A stretch of DNA of 33,604 bases, from assembly GCA_028704155.1 (NCBI GenBank), contig JAQVLN010000001.1, forward strand, positions 64,023-97,626. Direction: 5' to 3'. How positions within the stretch are numbered: the first letter of the stretch is position 1; every line of letters begins with the position of its first letter. The translations under genes and the position numbers were made by a program. This stretch comes from Desulfitobacteriaceae bacterium. GTDB taxonomy: Bacteria > Bacillota > Desulfitobacteriia > Desulfitobacteriales > Desulfitobacteriaceae. Below are positions 7,051 through 16,000 of this stretch, piece by piece. The notes under the pieces were generated by a model. It saw only the letters and a list, made by a program, of their open reading frames with translations. It did not search any database and was not told the origin of the DNA.

Positions 7051-7338
7051 ATGAGAGCGTACGAGGTACTTTATATTATCCGGCCTGATCTGGATGATGA
7101 GACACTTACCGCCAATGTTGACAGGTTTGCTGAAATCGTTACAAACAACGGAGGGGCAGAACTGACTGTAGATAAATGGGGTAAACGTCGCTTAGCTTAC
7201 GAAATTAATGATTTTAAGGATGGCGTATATGTCCTTATGAACTTTAATAGCGAAGCACGTACTGTACAGGAACTTGAACGGGTTATGAAAATATCCGATA
7301 ATGTCCTGCGTTTTCTCACCACGAGAAAGGAAGATTAA
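7051..7338 (+). CDS. rpsF: 30S ribosomal protein S6
   Basis: 95 residues, with the S6 ferredoxin-like fold: [17 protein letters not shown] at the N-terminus, [26 protein letters not shown] in the middle, and a terminal helix and strand ending [10 protein letters not shown]6 binds S18 on the 30S platform, and both are encoded in this operon. GGGGAGGTG ends 5 nt before the ATG. The gene leads the rpsF-ssb-rpsR operon behind a consensus promoter and a structured leader that could mediate feedback by S6:S18. Confidence 0.98.
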   Translation: MRAYEVLYIIRPDLDDETLTANVDRFAEIVTNNGGAELTVDKWGKRRLAYEINDFKDGVYVLMNFNSEARTVQELERVMKISDNVLRFLTTRKED

Positions 7339-7354
7339 AGATGGAGGGATTTGC

Positions 7355-7759
7355 TTGTTAAATCGTGTCGTGCTAATTGGCCGATTAACCAGGGATCCTG
7401 AATTGCGTTATACTCCAAATGGTGTAGCGGTAGCTAATTTTACATTAGCAGTTGGCCGGAATTTTAAAAATGCACAAGGAGAAAGAGAAACTGACTTTAT
7501 TCCCTGTGTAGTATTTCGTCAACTTGCCGAGAATGTTACGAATTATTTAGCTAAAGGAAAACTTGCTGCCGTCGATGGACGGATTCAGGTTCGTTCTTTT
7601 ACTGGTCAAGATGGGCAAAAACGTTGGGTTACAGAGATTATCGCCGAAGATGTTCGATTTTTAAGTCCCAAAGACAATAATTCAGTTAATAATACTCCGA
7701 TCGGAGGAGCAGGAACGTTTGGACATGAAGTTACGTTGGATGATGACATCCCATTCTAA
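7355..7759 (+). CDS. ssb: Single-stranded DNA-binding protein
   Basis: Single-stranded DNA-binding protein for replication, recombination and repair. The OB fold begins [32 protein letters not shown], continues with [14 protein letters not shown], and closes with a short linker and the acidic tip DDDIPF that recruits partner proteins. The linker is short, giving 134 residues against about 172 in B. subtilis SsbA. I choose the TTG at 7355: GGAGGG lies 6 nt upstream and it gives the family N-terminus, whereas a longer frame opening at 7301 would run inside rpsF. It lies 16 bp after rpsF, in the conserved operon. Confidence 0.97.
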   Translation: MLNRVVLIGRLTRDPELRYTPNGVAVANFTLAVGRNFKNAQGERETDFIPCVVFRQLAENVTNYLAKGKLAAVDGRIQVRSFTGQDGQKRWVTEIIAEDVRFLSPKDNNSVNNTPIGGAGTFGHEVTLDDDIPF

Positions 7760-7779
7760 CGGGAAGGGGAGAATTTAGT

Positions 7780-8010
7780 ATGAAACGTGAACGCGGACGC
7801 CGCCCCAGAAAACGGGTGTGCAGTTTCTGTGTTGATAAAGTGCAATCTATTGATTATAAAGAAGCACATAAAATACGTAAATATATTACAGAGCGCGGTA
7901 AAATCTTGCCTCGGCGTATTTCAGGAAATTGTGCTAAGCATCAACGTCGAGTGACGATTGCAATCAAGCAGGCACGTAGTATTGCGTTGTTGCCATATTC
8001 TGTAGAGTAA
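7780..8010 (+). CDS. rpsR: 30S ribosomal protein S18 (zinc-binding form)
   Basis: 76 residues. The core [49 protein letters not shown] is the S18 signature. The N-terminal CSFC pair, with the later Cys and His of NCAKH, forms the C+ zinc-ribbon version; B. subtilis S18 lacks these residues. S18 pairs with S6 in the 30S platform. AAGGGGAG lies about 8 nt before the ATG. It is the last gene of the rpsF-ssb-rpsR operon and is followed at once by a strong terminator. Confidence 0.97.
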   Translation: MKRERGRRPRKRVCSFCVDKVQSIDYKEAHKIRKYITERGKILPRRISGNCAKHQRRVTIAIKQARSIALLPYSVE

Positions 8011-8014
8011 TACC

Positions 8015-8037
8015 AAGGGAGCATGTGCTCCCTTTTT
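8015..8037 (+). terminator. Rho-independent terminator of rpsF-ssb-rpsR
   Basis: An 8-bp stem AAGGGAGC/GCTCCCTT with a four-base loop (ATGT), running into TTTTT. It begins 5 bp after the rpsR stop. Confidence 0.9.
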
Positions 8038-8058
8038 AGTTCTTTGAGATTTTCCTTA

Positions 8059-8086
8059 TTGACATTATTTATTATCATGGCATAAA
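8059..8086 (+). promoter_or_regulatory. Possible SigA promoter for the MazG-like/DUF2232 pair
   Basis: TTGACA at 8059-8064 and CATAAA at 8081-8086 (4 of 6 matches to the -10), with a 16-bp spacer. It lies in the gap after the rpsR terminator. Confidence 0.4.
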
Positions 8087-8174
8087 CGGGATGGTTGCAG
8101 GAGAGTCATCGTTCTGTAACGAATTATGAAGTGATTGTTTTTCATTTAGGGTAACAATAAGGAGGGGAACATTT

Positions 8175-8492
8175 TTGGATCATGTTGAAGTGGATGTAGT
8201 AAAAGGATTAAAAGCAATTGAGCAGCTTAAGGTAGACTTACTTCAGGCACAATGTCTATTTCAACGTGGGACCTTCAGCGGTTCTGAATCTGAAATGTTA
8301 CAAGGATTAGCTGACCTTGTTGGGATAAGTTATTTACTTATAAAAAGACTTGGTTATGATTATGCGCGACTTGATCGTTTATTATTACAACGTTTGGAGA
8401 TTTGGAAAAATAACGATCTGGTTGATTTTGAAACCCAATGGGGAGATCTAAGTTTGTTGCTTAGTTATCTTGCTCCGGAAGATCAAACTTAG
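8175..8492 (+). CDS. MazG-like family protein
   Basis: 105 residues, all-helical. It resembles the MazG-like family found beside DUF2232 genes in Peptococcaceae: an N-terminal VVKGLKAIEQLKVDLLQ helix, then SESEMLQGLADLVGISYLLIKRLGYDYARLDRLL. True MazG enzymes are NTP pyrophosphohydrolases using an ExxE...ExxD metal site; I do not see a clear complete site here, so activity is uncertain. The start is TTG at 8175 with AAGGAGGGG 7-8 nt upstream. It is 10 bp from the DUF2232 gene, so the two are probably co-transcribed. Confidence 0.7.
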   Translation: MDHVEVDVVKGLKAIEQLKVDLLQAQCLFQRGTFSGSESEMLQGLADLVGISYLLIKRLGYDYARLDRLLLQRLEIWKNNDLVDFETQWGDLSLLLSYLAPEDQT

Positions 8493-8502
8493 GAGAATAG
8501 TT

Positions 8503-9450
8503 ATGTATATTAGTGATAAGAAGGTATTGGATTACTTTACTATTGCTCTGATCTTATGTTTGCCTTGGTTTTGCACGGCTTGGTTTATGTGGGGATGGAT
8601 TTGGGAAGTAATTATTTTACTTTCTGTTCTTTGGACAGGTTTACGTAATGGGCTGAAATCGACGTTAATTGTTCTAATTATTGGTTATAGTGCAGCAGCA
8701 TTGTCTTTTGGTTTACCAGGTCTGCAGCAAATGGGGTATGTTCCGTGGGCCGGGCTTGTTGCAGTAATCGGCTTTAAAAATGATTGGTCTCAAAGGTCTA
8801 CTATTTTGTGGAGTACAGCAGCTGCGGGTTTGTTGGGAGCAGTACCAACTTTTTGGGTTGAAGGATTTGATAGTCAAAATCAGGAACTTATTGATTCCAT
8901 GATTTTTCAATACAAAAATATGGGCTTACTAACAGGTTTGCAGGATCAGGGGATAACCGAGTCAGAATTAAGGATAATTGCAGGACAGACACTGTCATTT
9001 TACACCATGATTATTCCTGGACTTGCAGCTCTAGCCAGTATTTTTGAGTTTGGCATAATCTATTATTTTTTTGTTCGTTGGATTGTTCAAAGCGAAAAAA
9101 GACTAATTTCTTTTTCCTGTTGGCGGTTGCCTTGGTATGCAGTATGGGGACCTATTATAGCCTTGGGATGTTATTTGTTAGGTGACGAATTTTCCTTGGT
9201 TTTACTTCGTGGTTTAGGATTAAATCTGTTGATTATCTGCGGAGCGGTGGCTTTAATTATTGGAATCTCAGTTTATTATTTCTTTTTAAAATCCCCAAAT
9301 GTACTACGTTTAATAAAGTGGATCTTGATTTTAGGGAATATTTTTTATTTCATGCTTAGTTTAATTAGTATTACGCTGTTAGGACTCTTTGATCTGGTCT
9401 TTAATTTTCGTCGCTTGCCAGAGGTTGAAAGCGGGGATCATTTTAAGTAA
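8503..9450 (+). CDS. DUF2232 (YybS-like) integral membrane protein
   Basis: About 315 residues with around eight membrane segments; the N-terminal half has the repeated hydrophobic hairpins of YybS. In B. subtilis the homologue sits in the same rpsR-to-rplI interval. Its function is unknown, although the fold class is often compared with substrate-binding parts of ECF transporters. I use the ATG at 8503, 7 nt after TAGGAG; a TTG at 8470 in frame would overlap the previous gene and lacks a clear ribosome-binding site. Only 48 bp separate it from rplI, so the gdpP gene that lies here in B. subtilis is absent. Confidence 0.85.
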   Translation: MYISDKKVLDYFTIALILCLPWFCTAWFMWGWIWEVIILLSVLWTGLRNGLKSTLIVLIIGYSAAALSFGLPGLQQMGYVPWAGLVAVIGFKNDWSQRSTILWSTAAAGLLGAVPTFWVEGFDSQNQELIDSMIFQYKNMGLLTGLQDQGITESELRIIAGQTLSFYTMIIPGLAALASIFEFGIIYYFFVRWIVQSEKRLISFSCWRLPWYAVWGPIIALGCYLLGDEFSLVLLRGLGLNLLIICGAVALIIGISVYYFFLKSPNVLRLIKWILILGNIFYFMLSLISITLLGLFDLVFNFRRLPEVESGDHFK

Positions 9451-9498
9451 AGACAGGCCAGATATATTACCTTTTGAAAATATCAGGGGGGTGTACAG

Positions 9499-9945
9499 AT
9501 GAAAGTTATTCTTCTGACTGAAGTAAAAGCTCTAGGTAAAAAGGGACAGGTGTGTGAAGTAGCAGACGGATATGCCCGTAATTTTCTTTTGCCCAGAGGA
9601 CTGGCTGTGGAGGCAACTTCCGGAAATATGCAGGATATGGCTCATAAAAAAGCTATAGAGGAAAAACGTAAGGAAAATGAAAAACAAATGGCTCTTGTTT
9701 TGGCCGAAAAGTTAAATAAACTTACTGTTGAAGTAGCAACAAGAATTGGTGAAGGCGGACGTTTATTTGGTTCTGTAACCAATAAGGAAATTGCAGAAAT
9801 GTTGAAGAAACGTTATAGTATTGATCTGGATAAACGAAAGATTGAAGTTAAAGAACCCATTAAAGCCTTGGGAAATTATGTTGTCCAAGTCAGGCTTTAT
9901 CCTGATATTGTGGCAAAAGTACAAATACAGGTTATCGAAGCATAA
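9499..9945 (+). CDS. rplI: 50S ribosomal protein L9
   Basis: 148 residues, standard length. The N-terminal domain [36 protein letters not shown] is diagnostic and binds 23S rRNA. A long charged connecting helix (about residues 45-75) and the C-terminal domain with [17 protein letters not shown] follow. A GGGGGG-containing Shine-Dalgarno lies about 8 nt before the ATG. It is followed 20 bp later by lonC and then dnaB; the rplI-dnaB association is widely conserved, while the intervening lonC is restricted to certain spore formers. Confidence 0.98.
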   Translation: MKVILLTEVKALGKKGQVCEVADGYARNFLLPRGLAVEATSGNMQDMAHKKAIEEKRKENEKQMALVLAEKLNKLTVEVATRIGEGGRLFGSVTNKEIAEMLKKRYSIDLDKRKIEVKEPIKALGNYVVQVRLYPDIVAKVQIQVIEA

Positions 9946-9965
9946 ATTTTTGGAAGGGGACCCTC

Positions 9966-11870
9966 ATGAAAGGGCTATTAACAAAGTGGTTACATCACAA
10001 AAATACAAGTGAACGCTTATTGGATGAGGAACAATGGCGCCTTGATGTAGATTCGTTATATACGCTGTTAGCTAATTTTTTTGGTACGGACAAACTGGTA
10101 CTCAAAGCAAGTAAACTAAATGCTTTGAGTTTAATGCGCTCAGAAAATTTAGCCGAACGAGTGCTGGGTTTAAAAAAAATTATTAATGAAGATCCAATAG
10201 AGTATAAGATACCATCACTCGAAGAGATCCCCGGACTTCTTAACGAAATTGAGGAACGGACTGCCGAGATAATTGCACGACGTTCTGTGGAGGAACGTTT
10301 GGGAAAAGTTGTTGCGGAAAAAATGCAGGAACGGCATGAAGATTATCTGAAAGAAATCAAGCTGCAAGTTCTTAAAGAGAGTGCGGGACCTGAAAATGCC
10401 CATACCCTGAAGAAATTGGCCCAATTAGAAATCATGAATCAAAATAAATTGGCCGGTTCTGCGAGAGAGATCTTGCATCCCAAATCTATCGATGAGATTA
10501 TCGGCCAGGAAGGTGCTCTGCAGACACTGCTGTCTAAACTGGCGACACCTTACCCGCAGCATATAATTATGTTTGGCCCGCCGGGGGTAGGAAAAACGTC
10601 AGCTGCCAGAGTGGCCCTGGAAACAGTAAAAGGACACCCCAATTCGTTGTTTTCCGCTAAAGCCCCCTTCATTGAAGTGGACGGGACAACATTACGCTGG
10701 GATCCCCGCGATGTTACAAATCCTCTTTTAGGCTCAGTACATGACCCAATATATCAGGGTGCAAAGCGTGATTTGGCAGATACCGGGGTGCCGGAGCCGA
10801 AGTTAGGCTTGGTAAGCGAGGCTAATGGGGGAATTCTGTTTATTGATGAAATCGGGGAAATGGACAGCTTGCTGCTTAATAAATTACTTAAGGTTTTGGA
10901 AGATAGAAAAGTTTTCTTTGACTCGTCTTATTATGACCCGGGAGATAAACATGTTCCGGAATATATCAAAAAACTTTTTGAAGAAGGGGCGCCTGCGGAT
11001 TTTGTCTTAATCGGGGCTACGACCAGGGATCCGGCTGAACTGAATCCGGCATTGCGTTCCCGTTGTACGGAAGTTTATTTTGTTCCTTTAGAACCTGAGG
11101 ATGTTCAAAAAATTATTATACAAACTGCCCAGAAGTTGGGAGTGCAGATAGATGATCAGGTTCCGGAGATCATCAGTGAATATGTTATTGAAGGACGTAA
11201 AGCCAATAACATTCTTACTGATGCTTTTGGTTTGGTTAAGTACAGAAAGCCGGATCTAAAAGAAGTGAGGATTACTGCAGTAGATGTTTATGAGGTTTTG
11301 TGTTCCTCCCGTTTAGCTCCTTATTTTTCCCATAAGGTCCAGTCCGGATTGGAGACAGGGAGGATTTTGGGCATAGGTGTTACAGGGTTCTTGGGTTCGG
11401 TTTTAGAGATCGAAGCAATCACTTTTCCCGGAATGAATGGTAAAGGGATTGTACGGTTTAATGAAACAGCCGGAAGTATGGCCCGCGATTCAGTATTTAA
11501 TGCTGCTGCAATGATTCGGGTCCTTACAGGTGAGGATTTGCGTAACTATGATGTTCATGTCAACGTTATTGGCGGGGGGAAAATTGACGGCCCTTCTGCA
11601 GGTTTGGCTGTGACATTGGCTATTTATAGTTCACTGAAAAAACGTCCAATTCAGCAGGATGTCGCAGTAACCGGAGAAATATCTATCCAGGGAAAGGTTA
11701 AACCAGTTGGCGGTATTTATGAGAAGATATTTGGAGCAAAGCAAGCAGGAGCGGTTAGGGTTTTAATTCCTTACGATAATGCTCGGGATGTACCAAAAAG
11801 CTTGAAAGGCATTGAGGTAATACCCATAAAAAATATCGAAGAGGCTCTGAAATTCGTTTTTGGCGAATGA
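9966..11870 (+). CDS. lonC: LonC, spore-former-specific Lon-family ATP-dependent protease
   Basis: 634 residues. The N-terminal ~170 residues are helical and unlike the LonA substrate domain. An AAA+ module follows, with Walker A GPPGVGKTS near 203-211, Walker B GGILFIDEIGEMD near 287-299 and an arginine-finger region LNPALRSRCTEVYF. The C-terminal Lon protease domain has GGGKIDGPSAGLAV with catalytic Ser544 and GGIYEKIFGAKQAG with catalytic Lys587. This architecture fits the family proposed as LonC, limited to a subset of endospore formers and presumed to act in sporulation. The start has GGAAGGGGACC about 4-10 nt upstream. It lies 20 bp after rplI and 22 bp before dnaB. Confidence 0.93.
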   Translation: MKGLLTKWLHHKNTSERLLDEEQWRLDVDSLYTLLANFFGTDKLVLKASKLNALSLMRSENLAERVLGLKKIINEDPIEYKIPSLEEIPGLLNEIEERTAEIIARRSVEERLGKVVAEKMQERHEDYLKEIKLQVLKESAGPENAHTLKKLAQLEIMNQNKLAGSAREILHPKSIDEIIGQEGALQTLLSKLATPYPQHIIMFGPPGVGKTSAARVALETVKGHPNSLFSAKAPFIEVDGTTLRWDPRDVTNPLLGSVHDPIYQGAKRDLADTGVPEPKLGLVSEANGGILFIDEIGEMDSLLLNKLLKVLEDRKVFFDSSYYDPGDKHVPEYIKKLFEEGAPADFVLIGATTRDPAELNPALRSRCTEVYFVPLEPEDVQKIIIQTAQKLGVQIDDQVPEIISEYVIEGRKANNILTDAFGLVKYRKPDLKEVRITAVDVYEVLCSSRLAPYFSHKVQSGLETGRILGIGVTGFLGSVLEIEAITFPGMNGKGIVRFNETAGSMARDSVFNAAAMIRVLTGEDLRNYDVHVNVIGGGKIDGPSAGLAVTLAIYSSLKKRPIQQDVAVTGEISIQGKVKPVGGIYEKIFGAKQAGAVRVLIPYDNARDVPKSLKGIEVIPIKNIEEALKFVFGE

Positions 11871-11892
11871 CATCAGATGGGGGAAAGAGATC

Positions 11893-13224
11893 ATGGAACT
11901 AACTAAAGTTCCACCACAAAATATTGAAGCAGAACAAGCAGTTTTAGGAGCTATCATGCTGGAGTCAGACATGGGGAGTCCAGTGTTTGCAATTCTTCAG
12001 CCTGAAGATTTTTATCGTGATAATCATCGTTATCTATTTGCAGCAATTCGGGATTTATTTGAAAAAGGCGAACCGATCGATCTTGTTTCTGTTGCTGAAT
12101 CTTTGCGTCAGCAAGGCCGGCTGGATTTAATCGGCGGTATAACTACAATTTCTGAAATTGCCCGTTCCGTACCTTCGGCAGCAAATGTAGAATATTATGC
12201 TAAAATTGTGGCGGAAAAGTCCCTCTTGCGTCAGCTTATCAGAACGGCCAACAGCCTTGCCGAAAGAGGCTATGATCCTGGCGAAGAGGCCGTGACCTTG
12301 CTGGCCGAAGCAGAAAAGATGATCCTTGATTTGTCGCAAAGGCAGATTATGGAGGGCTTTGTTTCCATAAGATCTATCCTTTTGGAGACCTTTGAGAAAA
12401 TTGAAACTTTGTATGCCAATAAAGGCAATCTGACGGGGATACCAACTTTTTTTCAACAGTTGGATCGAATAACCTCCGGTTGGCAGCCTTCGGACCTGAT
12501 CATTATTGCTGCTCGTCCATCTATGGGTAAGACTGCTTTAGCCTTGAATATGGCGCAGAATGCTGCAGTAAGAGCTAAAATTCCGGCTGCGCTGTTTAGT
12601 TTGGAAATGTCCAAGGAACAACTTGTGCAAAGAATGCTTTGCTCTGAGGCAATGGTCGATCAGCAACGTGTACGGACAGGTGAACTGCTGGATACCGATT
12701 GGCCTAAATTAACCAGGGCAGTAGGACCTCTTGCCGAGGCGCCAATATTTATTGACGATACAGTTGGCATTACCCTTACTGAACTTAGATCAAAAGTGCG
12801 GAGATTAAAGATTGAAAACAATCTGGGGTTAATCTTAATCGATTACCTGCAGTTAATGTCGGGAAGTAAAAAATCAGAAAACCGCCAACAAGAAGTTGCC
12901 CAGATTTCGCGTGGGCTCAAAGCAATTGCCAGGGAACTAAAGGTTCCGGTGATTGCTCTTTCACAGCTTAACAGGGGAGTTGAGCAACGCCAGGATAAGC
13001 GTCCGATAATGTCTGATTTGTTGGAATCTGGGGCCATTGAGGCAGATGCTGATGTGATATCGTTCATATACAGGGATGAATACTATCATCCTGAATCAGA
13101 TAAGAAAGGTATTGCAGAAATTATTGTTGCCAAACACCGCAATGGACCTGTTGGGACGGTAGAACTTGGTTACTTAAAAGAATTTACCAAGTTTGTTAAT
13201 CTGGAACGTCAGCATTCTGATTAG
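11893..13224 (+). CDS. dnaB: Replicative DNA helicase DnaB (B. subtilis DnaC)
   Basis: About 443 residues. The N-terminal helical domain (PPQNIEAEQAVLGAIMLE) mediates hexamer and primase contacts. The C-terminal RecA-like domain carries Walker A ARPSMGKTALA (Lys213), LFSLEMSKEQLVQRML, Walker B LILIDYLQLM and SQLNRGVEQR, with DLLESGAIEADADVISFIYRDEYY near the end. The ATG at 11893 begins the family N-terminus; an upstream GTG in frame at 11860 lies within lonC. GGGGGAAAGAG is the likely ribosome-binding site. It is probably co-transcribed with rplI and lonC. Confidence 0.97.
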   Translation: MELTKVPPQNIEAEQAVLGAIMLESDMGSPVFAILQPEDFYRDNHRYLFAAIRDLFEKGEPIDLVSVAESLRQQGRLDLIGGITTISEIARSVPSAANVEYYAKIVAEKSLLRQLIRTANSLAERGYDPGEEAVTLLAEAEKMILDLSQRQIMEGFVSIRSILLETFEKIETLYANKGNLTGIPTFFQQLDRITSGWQPSDLIIIAARPSMGKTALALNMAQNAAVRAKIPAALFSLEMSKEQLVQRMLCSEAMVDQQRVRTGELLDTDWPKLTRAVGPLAEAPIFIDDTVGITLTELRSKVRRLKIENNLGLILIDYLQLMSGSKKSENRQQEVAQISRGLKAIARELKVPVIALSQLNRGVEQRQDKRPIMSDLLESGAIEADADVISFIYRDEYYHPESDKKGIAEIIVAKHRNGPVGTVELGYLKEFTKFVNLERQHSD

Positions 13225-13347
13225 TTATCAAATATTTTCCTGGATTTATTTCTTGGTATCCCAAGGTAAGGATCTATTTTTCAATTTATATCAAATTAAT
13301 AATTTTTAAATAAAGATTATATTTCAGATAGAAAATTCGTCTTTTAA

Positions 13348-13376
13348 TTGACAAGGATTGTACTGATTGTTAAGAT
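13348..13376 (+). promoter_or_regulatory. SigA-type promoter for purA
   Basis: -35 TTGACA (13348-13353), 17-bp spacer, -10 TAAGAT (13371-13376). The leader to purA is about 75 nt and contains a small hairpin CTTGC-GATA-GCAAG. I see no purine riboswitch fold and no terminator in the leader. Confidence 0.75.
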
Positions 13377-13419
13377 GAAACTGTTTGTGTAAATAGCCGC
13401 CATTGAAGGCTTGCGATAG

Positions 13420-14742
<1,323 letters not shown>

Positions 14743-14764
14743 AATACCAGTTTTTGCATTGCAG

Positions 14765-14793
14765 TTGATTATAATAATATTTTGAGATATAAT
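14765..14793 (+). promoter_or_regulatory. SigA-type promoter for tRNA-Gly
   Basis: -35 TTGATT (14765-14770), 17-bp spacer, -10 TATAAT (14788-14793), 45 bp before the mature tRNA end. Confidence 0.7.
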
Positions 14794-14838
14794 CTTTTAT
14801 AACAAGAAAATGGTATAAGTAAGGGGTTTTAAAATCAG

Positions 14839-14913
14839 GCGGAAGTGGCTCAGTGGTAGAGCATTGGCTTCCCAAGCCGAGGGTCGCGGGTTCGAATCCC
14901 GTCTTCCGCTCCA
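14839..14913 (+). tRNA. tRNA-Gly(CCC), CCA encoded
   Basis: The acceptor stem GCGGAAG pairs with CTTCCGC, with discriminator T and encoded CCA at 14911-14913. D arm is GGCTCAGTGGTAGAGC; the anticodon stem TTGGC/GCCGA holds the loop TTCCCAA, giving anticodon CCC; the T arm contains GGGTTCGAATCCC. The gene stands alone. A 7-bp hairpin (14928-14934 with 14939-14945, loop GGGT) and CATTTCTT follow, a weak candidate terminator. Confidence 0.97.
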
Positions 14914-14970
14914 TAAAAAGTCCAGACGCTGCAAGGGTTTGCGGCCATTTCTTCCGTTCGGATCATTCGG

Positions 14971-15107
14971 CTAGGAGCCTGTTGCAAAAGTAGTTTCACT
15001 GAAAGTTGATGTCCGTATTTAGTACAAATGGCATATTTATAACACTATATATTGTGGCTTTTAAGACGTGCAAAATTGATTTCTGGTGTTATGAAACAGG
15101 CTCCTAG
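14971..15107. mobile_element. 137-bp MITE-like element with perfect 13-bp terminal inverted repeats
   Basis: The left end CTAGGAGCCTGTT (14971-14983) is the exact reverse complement of the right end AACAGGCTCCTAG (15095-15107). The similarity continues inward imperfectly (GCAAAA against TCATAA, 4 of 6). The CTAG at each outer edge could be a 4-bp palindromic target duplication or part of the repeat. The interior is AT-rich with no coding capacity. Ends of the form GGAGCCTGTTnCAnAA resemble those of some transposon families, so it may be a non-autonomous derivative. Which family is unknown. Confidence 0.6.
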
Positions 15108-15411
15108 AGAAAGCTTTACTGGGAATGGAATCCGAAAGAGTAAAACTACAGTCGAACTGAAACTCCAGGCTGTTTTAAGCCGCTTACGCAAATCTGCGAA
15201 TATTGAACATCGGGAGTACTCATTTCCCATCTCTTCATGTCAGTTTGCTGACTTGCATTTCGAGATTTTGGGGAGGTACTCCTGTTTTAATTAGCCGAAA
15301 TTCCGGATTTATCAAGAGTTTTTTGTTCTGAAACTGATAAAGAATTTGCTTAAAGCCAATAATTTAATTACGTTTTGTGCCTTGAGCGAAGCGAAGGGAA
15401 TGGATATAAAC
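15108..15411. other. Gene-free stretch next to the MITE-like element
   Basis: I see no convincing gene here. Frames on both strands are open for 60-80 codons but lack ribosome-binding sites and recognisable motifs. Minor structure: hairpin GTCAG-TTTG-CTGAC near 15239-15252, enclosed by an imperfect inverted repeat of GGAGTACTC-like sequence. It may be decayed mobile or gene-remnant DNA. Confidence 0.4.
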
Positions 15412-15681
15412 ATGATGAACTTAGTAGGCCAAAAGTGGTCGCAAGTTCCTAAAGAACTACAAGAGGAATTATTAAAAACAGCCAAACCTATTGATCGTAA
15501 AACAGGCGATACTCCCCTTGAAGGTGGAGAATGTGTTGTTGATTTTGATTCGGGTTTAAATGCCGGTAATGATGAATGGCTTTGTATTGATGGACATTGG
15601 AATATCGAAAATAATGAAATTAAAATTTATAATGATGAAGAATTTTACAATCCTCTGCATAAGAATTATTTTACGGAATAA
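15412..15681 (+). CDS. Hypothetical small acidic protein
   Basis: About 89 residues from the ATG at 15412 (MMNLVGQKWSQVPKELQ...). The frame extends upstream to a TTG at 15346 (111 residues) and an ATG at 15400, but neither has a usable ribosome-binding site. AAGGG at 15394-15398 is somewhat far from 15412 and too close to 15400. The protein is soluble, rich in Asp, Glu and Asn, with no signal peptide or membrane segment. It contains PLEGGECVVDFDSGLNAG and ends with WLCIDGHWNIENNEIKIYNDEEFYNP. I do not recognise a family. It lies between the MITE-like element and the DUF1015 gene, in the least conserved part of the window. Confidence 0.5.
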   Translation: MMNLVGQKWSQVPKELQEELLKTAKPIDRKTGDTPLEGGECVVDFDSGLNAGNDEWLCIDGHWNIENNEIKIYNDEEFYNPLHKNYFTE

Positions 15682-16000
15682 GCAAGCAACTATAACCTTT
15701 TAAGAGAGAAAACATGATAGTGTTAAATTTTTGGTAGATTATAAAAGTACGGGAGTTTTTGGTGGAAACAAAAAACCGCCTGAATCAGGCGGTTAAATAA
15801 AGGGAATAGTGAAAGAGTTGAGGAAATACCTTGCTGTTAAAGATTACTATTTAATTATAAGGGTAATTTAGAGCGGTAGCAATGGGGAAAAGATGTCGAT
15901 AATTTCACAAAATTTATATTGATTGTTGAAGCATGTAACAGAACGGAATGGTACCGGACAGGCTTTTTCAAATAGCTAGTATAAGAACAGGAGGGATACA
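15682..16000. other. Intergenic region before the DUF1015 gene
   Basis: 319 bp without a gene. The one clear structure is the GC-rich hairpin at 15774-15794. The remainder is AT-rich, and I see no clear consensus promoter. CAGGAGGG just before 16001 is the ribosome-binding site of the DUF1015 gene. Confidence 0.5.
15770..15794 (-). terminator. GC-rich hairpin, better terminator on the minus strand
   Basis: A 9-bp stem AACCGCCTG (15774-15782) with CAGGCGGTT (15786-15794) and 3-nt loop AAT. The left flank is A-rich, so the minus-strand RNA would end the stem in a run of U, whereas the plus-strand tail is TTAAATAAAGG and weak. It could stop transcripts of the small gene on +, antisense transcription from the lysC side, or both. 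Confidence 0.6.

Noticed and set aside
13225-13347. Small hairpin CTTGG-TATC-CCAAG after dnaB as a terminator.
   Set aside because: Five-pair stem without a following T-run.
14839-14990. tRNA-Gly as an integration site of a genomic island.
   Set aside because: No repeat of the tRNA 3' end downstream and no integrase in the window.
15052-15294. Open + strand frame of 80 codons starting inside the MITE-like element.
   Set aside because: No ribosome-binding site, no recognisable protein pattern, and it crosses the element's right end.
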